64,000 nucleotides of DNA, from NCBI GenBank assembly GCA_021234155.1, contig JAJEKV010000047.1, positions 5,161,637 to 5,225,636 on the forward strand, in the 5' to 3' direction. The notes below the pieces were generated by a model that ran no database searches, had not been told where the DNA came from, and worked only from the letters and a program-made list of their open reading frames with translations. Origin of the DNA: Isoetes taiwanensis (lineage: Eukaryota; Streptophyta; Lycopodiopsida; Isoetales; Isoetaceae). The translations under genes and the position numbers were made by a program. This document shows positions 25,072 to 37,241 of this stretch, one piece after another (within the stretch, counting starts at the first letter, position 1; each line of letters begins with the position of its first letter).

Positions 25072-25430
25072 CCTTTGGTTTGGACATGCATGCCTATGCC
25101 CATGCATGCATAGCATCTTCTCTGCCAGTCAATTCATGCATATACCCCTTTTCACTCGGTCAATCTTAGGTTCCCATCCACATGCTTTTGTATGTAAGAC
25201 CACTTTATATCCAGTGAATCTCAAGTTTATATTAACATATTTTTTCATGCACTTTTGGTTTGGACATGCATGCCTATGCCCATGCATGCATAGCATCTTC
25301 TCTGCAAGTCAATGCATGCATGCACTCCTTCTCATTGGTCAATCTTAGATTTCCATCCACATGCTTTTGCATGTGAAACCACTTTATATCCAGTGAATCT
25401 CAAGTTTACATTAACATGCTTTTGCATGTA
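25072..25430. repeat. Two-copy tandem duplication, 180-bp unit
   Basis: 25072-25251 and 25252-25430 are direct repeats, about 90 percent alike by eye. They share ttggtttggacatgcatgcc, catgcatgcatagcatcttc and ccactttatatccagtgaat. Rich in the palindrome catgcatg. No coding role seen. Confidence 0.8.
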
Positions 25431-25993
25431 AAGGTCCTTCTAGCCAGTCAATCTCAATCTTCCATTCATATGCATTTGTAATTCCTTTGTTCTATATTAC
25501 TCCTTTCTTTTTGTTACTTCCCGCCACAAACAACATATGAGTTTTGAGTATATTGCACTTAGAACTTTTGAATTTCCCTTGATCCAATCACGTAGTAAAA
25601 GCATATATTTTTCTTTTCACGGCCACATGGAGTCTTACTACACGCAGGCATACACTTTCTCTAGCATGAGGTTTTGCAAAGCGTGTGCAATGCTGCATTT
25701 ACACTTTTCTTCCAAGGTAATCCAACTTCTCTTTGTTTTGACTTGGTATAATTACTGACAGTAATTTCGATGCTTGGTGATCAATAGTTTTGCTTAATCA
25801 TGGTTCAATCCTAGATAAACACTCATTTATGAAGTGTAGCTATGTTATGTTGGCTCATAACTATTTCCTCGCTATTATAGTGAGTTGACTCCCAAAATTT
25901 GAATTTATTATACTGTTTGGCGTCGCGCAAAACTAAGAACATCTGACCATTTACTATACTTTGGATGTGAGTATGTTTATTTGTATTCTAGAA
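25431..25993. other. No gene seen
   Basis: The start (tgcttttgcatgtaaaggtccttctagccagtcaatctc) looks like a third, very short remnant of the preceding 180-bp unit. The remainder is featureless. Confidence 0.4.
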
Positions 25994-26580
25994 TGGGACT
26001 AAAACTTAACAAACACGCCCTTTTAGACTTGCTTCTCATTCATCTCAGTGAGATTTTCTACAATGAGTAAGGTAGTGGTAGCACTTTTATACAGGCTACC
26101 CATAAAAAATAAGGAAAATCAATTATATCATTTTGGATTTAACAAAATACAATACTACTAGAGGCGGGCTAGGTATGCAAAACTTATCAAAGGACAAAAA
26201 ACCCGCCCTTTGGGTTTTCGAGCTCCCTAGTGAGCTAAGCCTTACGGCAAGGGCTGAACAGCGTAAAAGCATAAAATAAGCTCCCAAAACCCCGCGAATG
26301 AAAAAACTGGCTCGTCACGCTCGCGAGCACGTACGCATCACCAACAAAACAACAAGAAGAATAAAATAAACCTCCGAGTGGAGGGCTGATTCTGTAGCGT
26401 GCCCGCGCCAATAAAATACAATAACAAAGAAGGGGAGGTGGGTTCAAAGAGAATAAAAGTCTTTCTTTGAGAGAGAGAAGAGGAAAGCGCCGATGAAAGT
26501 GAAAATGACGCGCCCTAAGTCGCGAACTCCCAACCAGAGCGAATAAGCGCCATAGCGTGCAAAAACATCATGCCGTCCCA
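25994..26580 (-). mobile_element. LTR-like module, subtype 1, best-defined copy (587 bp)
   Basis: On the minus strand it begins TGGGACGGCATGATG and ends TTTTAGTCCCA. It therefore has TG..CA ends and a short terminal inverted repeat, TGGGAC/GTCCCA. Internal order: tcatcggcgct, gaacccacctcccc, stem-loop (26192-26224), ccaaaatgatataattgattttcc, gagatgaatgagaagc. No coding capacity. No matching target duplication is evident at the borders (tagaa versus tttac). Confidence 0.6.
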
Positions 26581-26625
26581 TTTACAGAATAAGCGTCCAA
26601 GAATACCGGATGATGGGATCTAGAA

Positions 26626-26920
26626 TGGGACTGTATAAAACTCCAACAAACACATACGAATATAAGGACTTCCTTAACAAACTAGGATCGAGGGCGAAGT
26701 CACAAGATGAAGGCTAAAAGGACCAGAAGAATGACATGAAAGAAAGCATGATGGCAAACGAGGCGAGGAAGAAGCCCCTCCACACTTTGGCTCAATCAAA
26801 AAGGAAATAAAATCTTCTTGAGAAGAGAAGAGCGCCGATGAAAGCGGCAGCGCTAAAATAGCGAACTCCCAACGGAAGCGGGCATCGCGCGCATCGTGCC
26901 GTATGCATGCTGCCGTCCCA
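26626..26920 (-). mobile_element. LTR-like module, subtype 2, best-defined copy (295 bp)
   Basis: Same termini as the neighbouring element (minus strand TGGGACGGCAGCATGC to ACAGTCCCA). It shares its first part but has a different middle and tail: ccttttagccttcatcttgtg, ctagtttgttaaggaagtcc. Flanks tagaa/ttcta extend the inverted repeat to TAGAATGGGAC. It is separated from the subtype 1 copy by 45 bp. Confidence 0.6.
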
Positions 26921-29900
26921 TTCTAGAATGGCGATCGATGTCTCGGATCAATAGGATTATTGAAGATGCGCCAATAATATTTTTTAGAGTAGTTGGGGTA
27001 TTTCTGAATTGGTTACACTCCCAACCTATAGTTTGGCATGCTTTTACACTTTTTGAGTTGCCCTAGAGCAAACCTAAATCTATATAATGAGTATGTAGGC
27101 ATATTCAAGTATATCAAAAGCATATACCTAGCATATAGCATTAACACTTCACTTTGAATCTTTACTGTAAATGAGTAGGTCATCCATTTTATACAAAACT
27201 GCCACAAGCGCTATCACTTGAGACAGCTATAGCCACGCACCTGGATTACGCCTCCCGCCAGCGCCTTCCGTCGGGAATAACTCGATCATCAGCCCCATTC
27301 CTTCAAAGCGTAGCCATACTTGCGTTGATGGGTTGTGTTGCTTATTGGGAATGGAAGCGGAACACAGGTCTCTTCTTTGCGGATCTTTGTCTCTCTTGCT
27401 TAAGGATCTGGGATATAGTGAAGGAAGGATCGTTGAAGCTTAAGGCGGTTGGTGAAGGCGGTTGAAGCGAGGCGGATGTTTGAAGCTTGCTTACTCTTAT
27501 CTCTGCTTGATTCATCATTTGCATAGAGACCCTGAGAGGAAGATTTATGTTCAAAGACAGAGTATGCAGGAAGGAAAAATCATGCTCGAAAGGCCGTCGG
27601 TATCGCCATTAATATTAGCATGCCTTTCTGAGTAAAACGAGGAGAGGCCCAACTATAGCAGCATACGGCGGGGATTTCGATGAAGCTTCATATATGGTTT
27701 TGATTCAATCAGCTAAAACACCATTGGAGCTTGGCAAGAGATGTCTGAGATAAGAAGAAAGAGTAAAAGCAGAGAGGACAATCTGTAAAAAACTATGCCA
27801 AGAAACTAGTCAAAATGAATTTCTTTGATGGCTTTACATGAATGTAGTTCTTGGTACGGACCTTCTTGTTATTCTGAGATCAGATGTCACTTGTAACATC
27901 TGAGAATCGGGATGTATTCATTATGAACCTTATCTTCTTGAGCTACAAGTAGTATTGAAAGAAATTAGCATCTACTCTTTTCCAGCTATATGTGAGTTCT
28001 CTATATGGATTGATGTTATAAAACTCACTTTCCATATATCAATGTATGTGTTTACATCCCTTTGCTTGATTATTTCTTTAAATTTTGTTTTAATACTAAG
28101 TTCCCATTTCTCTTATTTTATTTACGTATGCTCAGTGTACAAGGGCAATGTTGTATAATTTGTCATGCGGCGAGGAAACGAGAAATTTGGATTTAAAACC
28201 ATAGCAATTAAAGGTGATATCCCGACTTGGGCGGAGAATCACGTGTCGCTGAGTTAACAATATCCTTCTGATTTACAAAGGAAGCTGATTAATGGATAAT
28301 TGGAGAAACTGCAACTATATCTGAGTTTTGCATTACCACCATCTCACTTAAAAGTTTCTTCATAGCAATAGGGTTGGTATTGAAATTGTTCTCCGGGGCG
28401 GAGGTGTTTTGGAATCAATGGAGGAATTTTACCTTCCATGAACAATATTTGATTTGTTCGCTACGGAGATCTCTCTTCTTGAAGCTTACTATCATAATAT
28501 ACACAGGATTTTACTCCACGAATTTCAGGCCTATCAACCTTATGATTATCACGGTGGTCAAGCCCCGGATAATGGAGCGCTAGAGGGCACCTATAATAAA
28601 TATAGAAATCCCCTTCAGTACTAATGTACAAATCATTCTTGGAACCACTACTGTGTTAATCAGTGTTCTTCAACCTTGTAGATGCAAGCACCATTAGAGT
28701 TCTGCGGGGAAGTGGCTGTCGAGGTTCAAGGCGACAATCGAGCCCAGTAATTTGTTTTATAGCATATAGTATTTTTGATTTTCTCCCCTTTTTTCTTTTA
28801 TGCGATCTAATTCATGGCATTTTGATGCTTTGGACATTTGAAAGAGTGCTTTGATTTGTTAGTTAGCAGTTGATATTTCTTGGGGTATGGTACATATGCA
28901 TTGCCACTGAGGTGCACACCACATGAGGGACTTACTTTCTGCCTTCCTTGTAAAAATAGGATCTCTTTTCTAGCAGGAAGTATGTGATTCCTCCCCAGAA
29001 AGGACCTCCCCGTATTTGGTACTCATATCTTTGAAGGTACCCAGCTCACTTGTTCTTTTATCCTAAAATGTTACTCTCATTAATTAGAACACCATATATC
29101 CTTGTGGGAGAAGATAATAAGACCATGTTGTCCCAGTAAGAGAAGATCGTTTGTTTTGACTCTCCTTTGTTCGTAACTAAATATAAAATAGAACTTCACA
29201 TTGCATGTCGGAGATAGAGAAGTTTATATAGGATTGCATTTTAATATTGAAGTAAAAACTTCCAAAATACTTGCTTTATCAAATTTAGCTGAGATATCCA
29301 ACAAGATAATCTCCTACGCTTGAGCTTTTTGATATTTTGAGTGATAAATCGGTGGCAAATTGGGTGTCATTTGTTCTGCAGGAACATTTGGAAAGCAGGG
29401 GAGTTATGCGATCCACAATTATCATATATGAACAAAGCACAACTCACGGTGTTTTATTGGCAAGGGACTTGCAAGAACATCGCATATAGGTGTAGTACGG
29501 CATATATTAGCAGCCACAACCATGGCGTGACTATGGCGTTAGCCGAATTATTTCAGTGTCGACATGATGGTCTGATGAGAATATGGCGGTGCCTTAAACA
29601 CCTTTGCATCTATTTCAACAACGTGATGCGCGTTACCTTCTAGGTTTGAAGAAAGAGCTCCACTTTGGTATTTGCATTTATATGATCCTCGATAGGTAGG
29701 TCTTTCCAAAGTTCCGCGTGCAGCTGTAAACATCTGGAAAATGAAGCGGTTTAGGTCCAGCTTGTGGTTATGCAAACTACACCATGGAATCAAATCAATT
29801 CAAACATAACATAACCTAACATAAAATAAAAATAACATGAGAACATAGAATACAATAGAGATAGAATAGACCAATGTAAAAGTAGAAAAAAAAGGGAGAA

Positions 29901-31614
29901 GATCCTAACAAAATTGGTTACTGTTTTCTGGCTGAGATCAATTGAAAGCTAATAAGCTTAATGAATACAAGCGTAATAACCTATGCCAATATTTGTGATT
30001 ATACAACCTTGTTGTGATTCTTTTCTTCAAATGCAGTGGACGAATTGATCACATTTTAATGTATATGCATCGAGGACTCCCTAGGAGGGAAGACCCACTT
30101 CAAACCACGCCTCTCTACCCATACAGGACATCCTGGTTCCACCATTCTCACCGCGTAGTTATATCTTGTTAGCATAATAAGATTAACCTCATCACTTGGC
30201 CCGATTCGAGATCAAGCAGACCAAGATAATTCGTGCTCCTCATGCGGAATTAGAGGGATAATTGGTTCCACCTTGCCTTGGATATGTGACTATGGCACCA
30301 TACAACGGCGGATAGAGCGGAGAAAATGAGCATGTAAAGCGAGTTCCCCTTTGATTGCCGATGTAAAGTTGGCACAAATGAAATTTCCAATTTGTTATAT
30401 GTATGCACCTACCATATTTGCGAGCAAGGCGTGTTACATGCGCGTTATATTGTGCCCCATCAAGATGGCGAATGAACAGTAAGAAAAGTTCCTCACCCAT
30501 ATGAAATGTTTAGTTAAGTTTGGATGTTAGACTACATTATGTGCATTATGTTGCGAGTCATTATGTTAACCAAAGCTACATTTGAGTTAGGACAAGGTGT
30601 TCGAACAATTAACAATTCAATAGTGCGATTCAAATGTTGTCCACGCGGTCTTATGCGTGTGCATCTCGGTGCTCTGAGGATGAAAATCATGATATAGATG
30701 CTTAAAATACATGAACATGCTTAACAACATTGTAGTTACACCATTTGGACCCCAACTACAGTGGATTTAAAGGTGACACATCGGTATAAAAATGATAAAC
30801 CATAGAAGATGATGGATGTAGCATGTTGTATCTTTGGTTTTACAAGACATAGTCATCTACTACCTAATGAGCATTTTGGAAAGAGATCCTTACAATGATG
30901 CTCTGATACCACGATTTAGAAAAGTAAATATAATTAGAGCAATGAAACGTGGGTGTCTACTACATGTATATATCATATTATGTATCATGTAAGCACTTTC
31001 TAATCTTGCTAATAAACGGCACAAACAAATTAATATCCCGAGGCGTTGAACAGCATTGTCCTAGATTGGTAATCACATTTCACATAATATATATTCATAA
31101 ACAAAGAAAAACAAAACAGCAAAACAAGCGCGCAGGTTAGGGCTACTAAATAAGGCGGAAGCCTACGAAGCGACAAAAAACATGAAAACAAAATAGCCAA
31201 GAATATGAAACGCGAAGCACGCGTGCTACGGAAGGAGCAGCCCTTAGATGCTTGCCCGGCCTGCTGTTTTGCAACTTTCTCTTTCTTTTATTTTTTTGTG
31301 ATGGGTTTAATCCATAGAAGATTGAATGTTGCCATATCATTGTTTTGTTGTGGTATTATGGGACAAAATGTGTCTCTGTGGCTCTTTGATAAACATCAAT
31401 TGTAGATATAGCCTTGTTGATGTTAATCTAGTGGGTTCAACTCCCATTCTTTGAATCTATTGATGTTCCTTTTTCTTATGACCTTCATGACAACTATTTT
31501 GTATATTAAATGCTCTTAAGCATTTCTATTGATTTAATAGGAGAATAGGACGCCACAATTAATGGTGTGGTTTGTTTTGTAGCATAGGTGTTTTTTGTGC
31601 TACGACGTAAAAAT
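26921..31614. other. Long stretch without a recognised gene
   Basis: Contains only short open frames. Protein-like but isolated pieces: plus strand 27637-27750 (includes RRGPTIAAYGGDFDEASYM) and minus strand 29548-29793 (includes GTLERPTYRGSYKCKYQSGA). 29800-29880 is an A-rich simple region. No transposase, reverse transcriptase or integrase motif was seen. Confidence 0.35.
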
Positions 31615-31715
31615 ACACCTTTCTTCCTTCCTTCCTTCAAATGGGCCTATACATACATTCATTATTATTCTTAATATGATCCTATACATCCATTATTATT
31701 CTTAATATGATTGAC
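31615..31715. repeat. TTCC microsatellite and short tandem duplication
   Basis: cttccttccttccttc at 31621-31638, followed by two copies of cctatacat(a)c-attattattcttaatatga at about 31648-31711. Confidence 0.7.
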
Positions 31716-33818
31716 ATATAATATGAATGATCTCATTCCATGTTCCTCTACAAAAAATAATGTTGTTTCATATTCCATGATTCATTTTCTAAATAGTTCC
31801 ACTGCGTCATTTTAGTTACAATGGAGTTCATCTTTTAAACAACAATCCCTAGGCATCGAAGGGGCCAATTTTTTTTTAACTACTTGCAACTCTTGTGACG
31901 TCACACTAGACTTCACTGAAATTATGGCGCTCACTCTAGATTAGGCGGGCCAAGCCACATTCGACTTGCTAATCTTTTTTTTTTTTGGGAAGCATAGATT
32001 TCAACGATTATTTTCTTCAACTTTTGGCAATAGCAGTTACAGATCCTGCAAGTTTAGTTTGTGCATGGATTTTCAGGAGCTGTCAGAATTTATTTTTAGA
32101 TTTGCATCTGCGAGGATTGCTCTTTTGGCTGATGGAGTGTTGCTGAGTGCCATATACATAGCAGCTCCATTTCTGGAGGCAATCGAGAAATAGAAAATTA
32201 TTGCATAGACATTAAAACAAATTTCATGCAAACATCCAATCAACTTCAAGTTACAAGGGTGAGCGGATGATATTATTTCTTGTCTTGGCTCGATGGCGTG
32301 CCTTTACAACTTCCTTGCTTTCGAACCATTTTCTTAGGGTACTTCTTCAAAAATTTTCTGTAATCTTGTAGGTAAGAAGTATAACCCTAGAACATTGTCC
32401 CTTCCATAGTACCTCGTTGATTTACTACCTTCTTGCTTTCCAAAATTGTTCCAAATGCTATGCTGGTTGTAGATGTCTATCATTACTTTATTGCCTTGAT
32501 AGTCCCAAATAGAACCTGCAGAAAACAAATATGTAGCATAATAATAAGGGGTTTCTTTTGTAATTTTGTATGTTTTTTAATATGGTTTTCCTAAGATTTG
32601 AAGTTTGGCCATTATTCCTTTGGGTGCCTAAATAGTATTTCTAGAATGCATCTTTTTCATAGATTTACTAGATGGGAAAAAATAGTAATGGCGTTACATA
32701 TATTTGAGCTACGTAATGCAGCCTAAATCAACGTATTCTTTTATCAAATATATTTTCAAAGGGTTGAAAAATGGCATGCAACCATCGGATCCTTATGCTT
32801 TAGGGTTTTAAATTTTTTTTTGGCCTCTGGTTAGCCTCTTTGCGCTGCTTGCAAAGTTGCCGAGCTGGTCATGGGATTCGTTTTCCAATTGCCTCCCTGT
32901 TACTAAGTTGCCCATCTCATTCTTCCGAGTTATTCCCGTGGTTGTCGATAAGTTGTCGATCTTATTTTATTTTATGGTAGATTTTGAAGGTCCATCATGT
33001 TCCTTTGATCAGAAAAGCTTTATCTTGGAATGTCCCGAGTATCTTTTTCAGGATCATAATGCCTAGAAATGGTTTGAGTAAATCAAAGGCACAATAAAAT
33101 TTTGCTGGATCCTAAAGACTTTATGCCGAGGCCGAAGTTGATCAAAGGCTTAACTCTAGCAAGGCTATTTTTCTCGAACGCCATAGGCCACCTAATATGC
33201 TAGTTGAGGAAAGACCTCCTTAACGCAAATCAGTCAACTACTTTGCAGATACATAGTTTTTAGTGTTATGTCTTAGAAATATGTAGAGATAATCATTATT
33301 ATCTTTTTGTTCTGTAAATTTTTATGCCAGATTTTGGAGCGTAGTGGTCTGATTCTTTATGCACAACCATGTTATTCAAGGCAACAAAAATCAGCAAAGG
33401 CCTGGATGCTGCCAGCGGTCTTTCTTTGCCATGTGTGGGGATATAATGCCTCTGGCTTCAGGGGATTGATTTTTGACCAGCTCAGAGCATGCAACTTTTC
33501 TCAAGCTCCTTTCTAATGGAGATCTCAGCTTATGCTCGCGGAATCATACATTGTTTTTCATTGTTTCAAAATACCTAGTGTTCTTTTCGAAACTGTGGTG
33601 ATTATAGTCTTTGCAAGAATGGTCAATGTGTAGGACATGATGGTTAAGAAATAACTAGGGTTGGGATGCAAGTCAGATATAAGTAGTAGCTATAGTACAC
33701 AGTTAGAAGACTTGAAGGGTGGTTATGACTATTTTAAATATCAGACCAGTAATGTACTTTCAATAAGATCGCGTATACTTAAGGATTAGGTACGAAAAGT
33801 ACGCATATCGGTATCATC
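31716..33818. other. No recognised gene
   Basis: Open frames at 31966-32193 and 33307-33516 read as protein-like. The second follows an acceptor (tatgccag) and contains WGYNASGFRGLIFDQLRA, but it shows no known motif and no phase-linked partner. A short remnant of the dispersed repeat lies at 32370-32440. Confidence 0.3.
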
Positions 33819-34112
33819 TTGTTTTCATGGTCACTTGAGACTCCCAAAATAGTCTATGGTTTGTCTGATAATGATTTAATTCTTTTTTATGAAGCCCCAT
33901 TGAGTGCAAGTTCTTTTTATGTGAATTGGAAAGTCATTACAGTAGGAATTGTAGCATGCCTGGTGTTAAGTATGCTATTAATCCTTCTGGTATCTTATGT
34001 CAAGGGAATGGAGCCAAAGACATTTTACAAATTTGCCTCTAGAATTCTTGGTCATTATCTAGATATTATGCTAGATATTCTGAGGTTAGCCTATGGATGT
34101 GGAGTGTTGTGA
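33819..34112 (+). pseudogene. Possible fragment of an amino acid transporter-like membrane protein
   Basis: A 97-codon open frame with one strong hydrophobic segment (VGIVACLVLSMLLILLVSYV, about residues 42-61) and a following stretch, FYKFASRILGHYLDIMLDIL, with the small-residue and gly-x-x-x-asp pattern seen between transmembrane segments 2 and 3 of Aa_trans/AVT-type transporters. There is no start context, no preceding transmembrane segment 1 signature and no downstream exon in phase. If the family call is right this is a relic; it may also be unrelated. It lies just before the duplicated GH85 exon. Confidence 0.25.
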
Positions 34113-34325
34113 GGTGTTGTGCTAGTTTGGTAGAGTATTTATGGACATGGGCAACAATTTGGTTTCAAAAAATGTTTTGAAATAGAAAGAAGCAAGCAGT
34201 TCTTTCAACTCTTTGGCATTTTAAAAGACTTCCTATAGCTTGAGTATGTGGTGCACTACTATAGTTGTTTTTCAATTGCTATATCTTATTTTCTACTTTG
34301 TTCATCAATCTCTACAGGATTCCTA

Positions 34326-34700
34326 TGGCTTGTGCTGAAGGGGCAATGTTGAAAATTATGTATGGACTTCAAGAACATGCAGAGATTAGAAGGGAAATGA
34401 AATTGGGAAGGAAGGTTTGGTAAGATCAATGGGTGCATCCCTGGCCAGAGGTGAATAGAGTTCTTCTTTGGATAAGGACGAAAGAAGGTGTACCATACGC
34501 GACGGTGAAAATACAGATAGAAATCATTTTACTAGTGGGATTTCTTTGATTTTAAACTTCCCGCCTCTAATTCATATAGCACACTAATATGTTCACAGGT
34601 GAATTTTGGGTCTATGACATTTTCACGACAAGAAATGAATGGGCCACCACCACTGGCACTATGATGATCTGGTCGGACTCGTTGACTAGGTAGCTTTTCT
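34326..34700 (-). pseudogene. Diverged copy of GH85 exon 1 and its upstream region
   Basis: Colinear, in the same orientation, with about 5,625-6,010: gttgaaaa-tatgta-gg-cttcaaga, cagagatt-gaggggaaatgaaatt, ggtaagatca-tgggtgcatcc, gttcttctttggataagg, and then the upstream part ending gactcgttgactaggtagc. It includes the ATG region and the first roughly 70 codons, but frameshifts and substitutions break the frame. It stops before the conserved RPRLLVCHDM block. Because intergenic sequence is included, it is a DNA-level duplication and not a retrocopy. Confidence 0.85.
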
Positions 34701-34884
34701 TTTTTCCTCTTCCATCCTTTTTAAGTGTTGTTAAAATTGTCAAATCCCCCTCGTTAAGGTATTTTTTTTCTCTTTTTTTTAGCACCTTTGCACAAACGCC
34801 CATTCAGGGTTTCGAGCATTATGAGGTTATCCATGGTTGCACCTAGCTGAGTTTTTTTTTAGCAGGTGGGTGATGTTACTACCG

Positions 34885-35790
34885 TTAGATTACATCAATG
34901 GATATGAAAAATAGAGGAAAGTTAAACTTCGTTATGGAGCTTTGTGTTTACGTGATCGACAAAATTTCTTCTTCGGCCTCTCACTTTATAAAGGCGAATT
35001 TTGGAATGGTTGGAATTTTCAAGCTCTGAAGCAGTAGCCGATTTTGCATTATTTGATAGTTTGGCCCAAGCATATGTTTCAGCGCACTAATTGAATATTC
35101 CCCGTTGAGCTTTATCTTGTTTGTATGCAGAATGAATTGTAGACTTTGAATGATTCCTAATGCAAGTTTGCCCTTAAGGTTAGTTTCATCTTGTAGCTTT
35201 AGTCCTAGGTTTAGTGGTATTCAAGGAATTCAGGACTCCAACAAAACTAGATAGATTCAAGGGGAATTCACTGTGAATGCCATATAATATTCCTTAGTGA
35301 CTCGTAGAGGTTCTTTTTACCCATTTTCACACGTATATGTAAGACTTACGGGATTTTTTAGCCACTACTTGGGGTAAATCTTGTATGGAAGGGGTCAAAT
35401 TGGCCTCTCAAAAAATCATATACAGGGGTGTTTTTCATCACTCTCTGCACGCACACGACATACTCCCATTTGTATAGATGCATCCCCAGGGGATAGATTG
35501 TTTTTATGTAGATTGTTTTCGTGGGTTATATGCTAATGTTCAAGGCATTGATGATAATTTCAACACTTGTAGGTACGAAATGTAACCTTAGCACATTGTC
35601 CCTTCCACAATACCGCTACTTTAGTACCTTCCCTTAAACAAAATTAGACAATGATTGAAGTAGCTCAACGTTTCCTGCGTTTATGTCCATGTGATTGTTG
35701 CTTCGGAACATATAGATACATCACCCCAACTAGATGTTTATTCTTTACATGTCTATTGCCCGTCCATCTTCATAAGTTTTATTACCATCT
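34885..35790 (+). repeat. Dispersed repeat, copy 2 (interrupted by an insertion)
   Basis: Matches 23645-24300 throughout, except for the 234-bp insertion at 35258-35491. The match resumes with gattgtttt-tgta-attg-ttt-gtgggtt and runs to catgtctattgcccgtccat. Confidence 0.8.
35258..35491. mobile_element. Small non-autonomous DNA transposon (hAT-like MITE), 234 bp
   Basis: Flanked by perfect 8-bp direct repeats GATAGATT (35250-35257 and 35492-35499). The related locus at about 24000 has a single GATAGATT and no insert, giving a clean empty site. The ends are CAAGGGGAATTC and, on the other strand, CCCTGGGGATGC, a poor inverted repeat sharing GGGGA. An 8-bp target duplication is typical of hAT elements. 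No coding capacity. Confidence 0.7.
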
Positions 35791-35801
35791 CACTTGGCAT
35801 T

Positions 35802-36090
35802 TTTTTTTTTTTTTACGAACGAAAGCCAAAAAGTTTATTAATCAGATAAAAAGTACAAAATTTACATCTCTCATCTAACTATGTAAGCACATGCCACAGG
35901 AGCACGAGCCTGGAGCACAATGTGCTTACTCCGGAAAGGGAGACGAATGATAAGAATCAATTCGAAGATACTGAATCCAGATGCGTTCCATCATTTCTGA
36001 ATCAAGAGAGGAGCACTCATAAGCTGTCAGTATCTTTTTCTGGGCCACCGTAATAACACCATGTGCAGATGACAAACCTTGATGAAACGT
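35802..36090 (-). mobile_element. 3' end of a non-LTR retrotransposon or retroposed transcript (minus strand)
   Basis: The minus strand ends aataaactttttggctttcg followed shortly by an oligo(A) run (T run at 35799-35813). This is the standard 3' end of plant LINEs. No reverse transcriptase motif upstream, so it is 5'-truncated. Confidence 0.5.
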
Positions 36091-36289
36091 CGTCGACCTT
36101 TGGCCCTTGTGGAAGAATAGTTGACAGTAAGGCCCTTATATCTTTTTGATCTCAGTACTATTATCGTCCATTCTACTTTTAGTCTACTTTCCCAACCCCA
36201 TGCCCCATACTTCACCCCCTCGGATCCTAACCTTTTTGAGCCCACATTAACCAACAGTTGGAGTTTACAATTCTAGTCTTAATTAATAT
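36091..36289. other. No gene seen
   Basis: Spacer between the retroelement end and the following repeat; an open minus-strand frame at 36027-36254 shows no known motif. Confidence 0.4.
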
Positions 36290-36670
36290 TTCTATTATGT
36301 TCAAGGTTTCTCCTCGGAAATCCAAAAGATTGAGGTTTTTTAAACCCGATCATAACAGTTAGCATGTTGTGGTTTGGTGAAGATGCACAAATGTGGTCAT
36401 TTGTGCTCCATGGTGTTGAGCATTGTGGTATTGCGAGAGTGATGTGGCTCGTAGAGCATGGGTTATATATGAGCATAGTTGTATATTGTTGTTTTAGTGG
36501 AGACACCCAGACTTGGCTTTTCTTTAGCATGGTTGTATATTAACCACAATGTCCCCGTGGACATTAAAATGGTTGTATATTAACCACAATGTCCCCATGT
36601 ATATTGTTGTTTTTGTGGAGACACCCAGACCGAGCTTTTCTTTAGCATGGTTATAGGGTTCACATGAACA
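36290..36670. repeat. TGGTT-word-rich repeat, copy 3, with internal duplication
   Basis: Starts with the stem-loop at 36303-36346. Later gtatattgttgtttt, gtggagacacccagac and gcttttctttagcatggtt each occur twice (36480-36535 and 36600-36655), and ggttgtatattaaccacaat occurs twice in between, itself a short inverted repeat. Confidence 0.6.
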
Positions 36671-37241
36671 TTAAAAATCATATCTATTTATCTATTAATG
36701 TGAAATTATTCACTTATTTTGAATTCAGATTTTCCCGCTTAGTGTTAGTTTGGGTTAGTTTCGCGTTTCCATCTCTTATTCATTTTTGGATTCTTGCCTC
36801 ACAAGATGGTCGGGCACTCCCCTCGCTCCCCAACAGGGGCAGGGTCTCGAGTGTGATATGGCACAGTGCTCTTGGAAATCACTACAAGAATCTTGCGATT
36901 CGGTGATGGGTATATAGAATCCTCCCTATTAATTTCGGGCTTGCCAATTCACTCAAGCCAATTTTCAAAACACTGTATGAGAAGCAGAAAAAGCAGCGGC
37001 AGGCTATTTGAGTCATTATACTAGATAACACTTAACATATAGTTCATGACACAGTACTAGCAATGGCTGAATGAGGAACAAAATTATAATCTTCACCATC
37101 CGAATCTCAAAAGGCTTCGGGGTTTCTACGTCCTATCTACGTCATATTTCTGTTGTTATCTTTTGGTTAAAGAGTATTGGTACATATATAGTTTAATGGT
37201 TTGGACAAATTCCTCTTCTATAGAGGTAATTTTCTTAGTGG
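36671..37241. other. No gene seen
   Basis: No supported coding or repeat structure. Confidence 0.4.

Noticed and set aside
14870-37000. Intact retrotransposon polyprotein genes
   Set aside because: No reverse transcriptase (YxDD), integrase zinc finger or protease motif was seen in any frame; only LTR-like and 3'-end relics remain.
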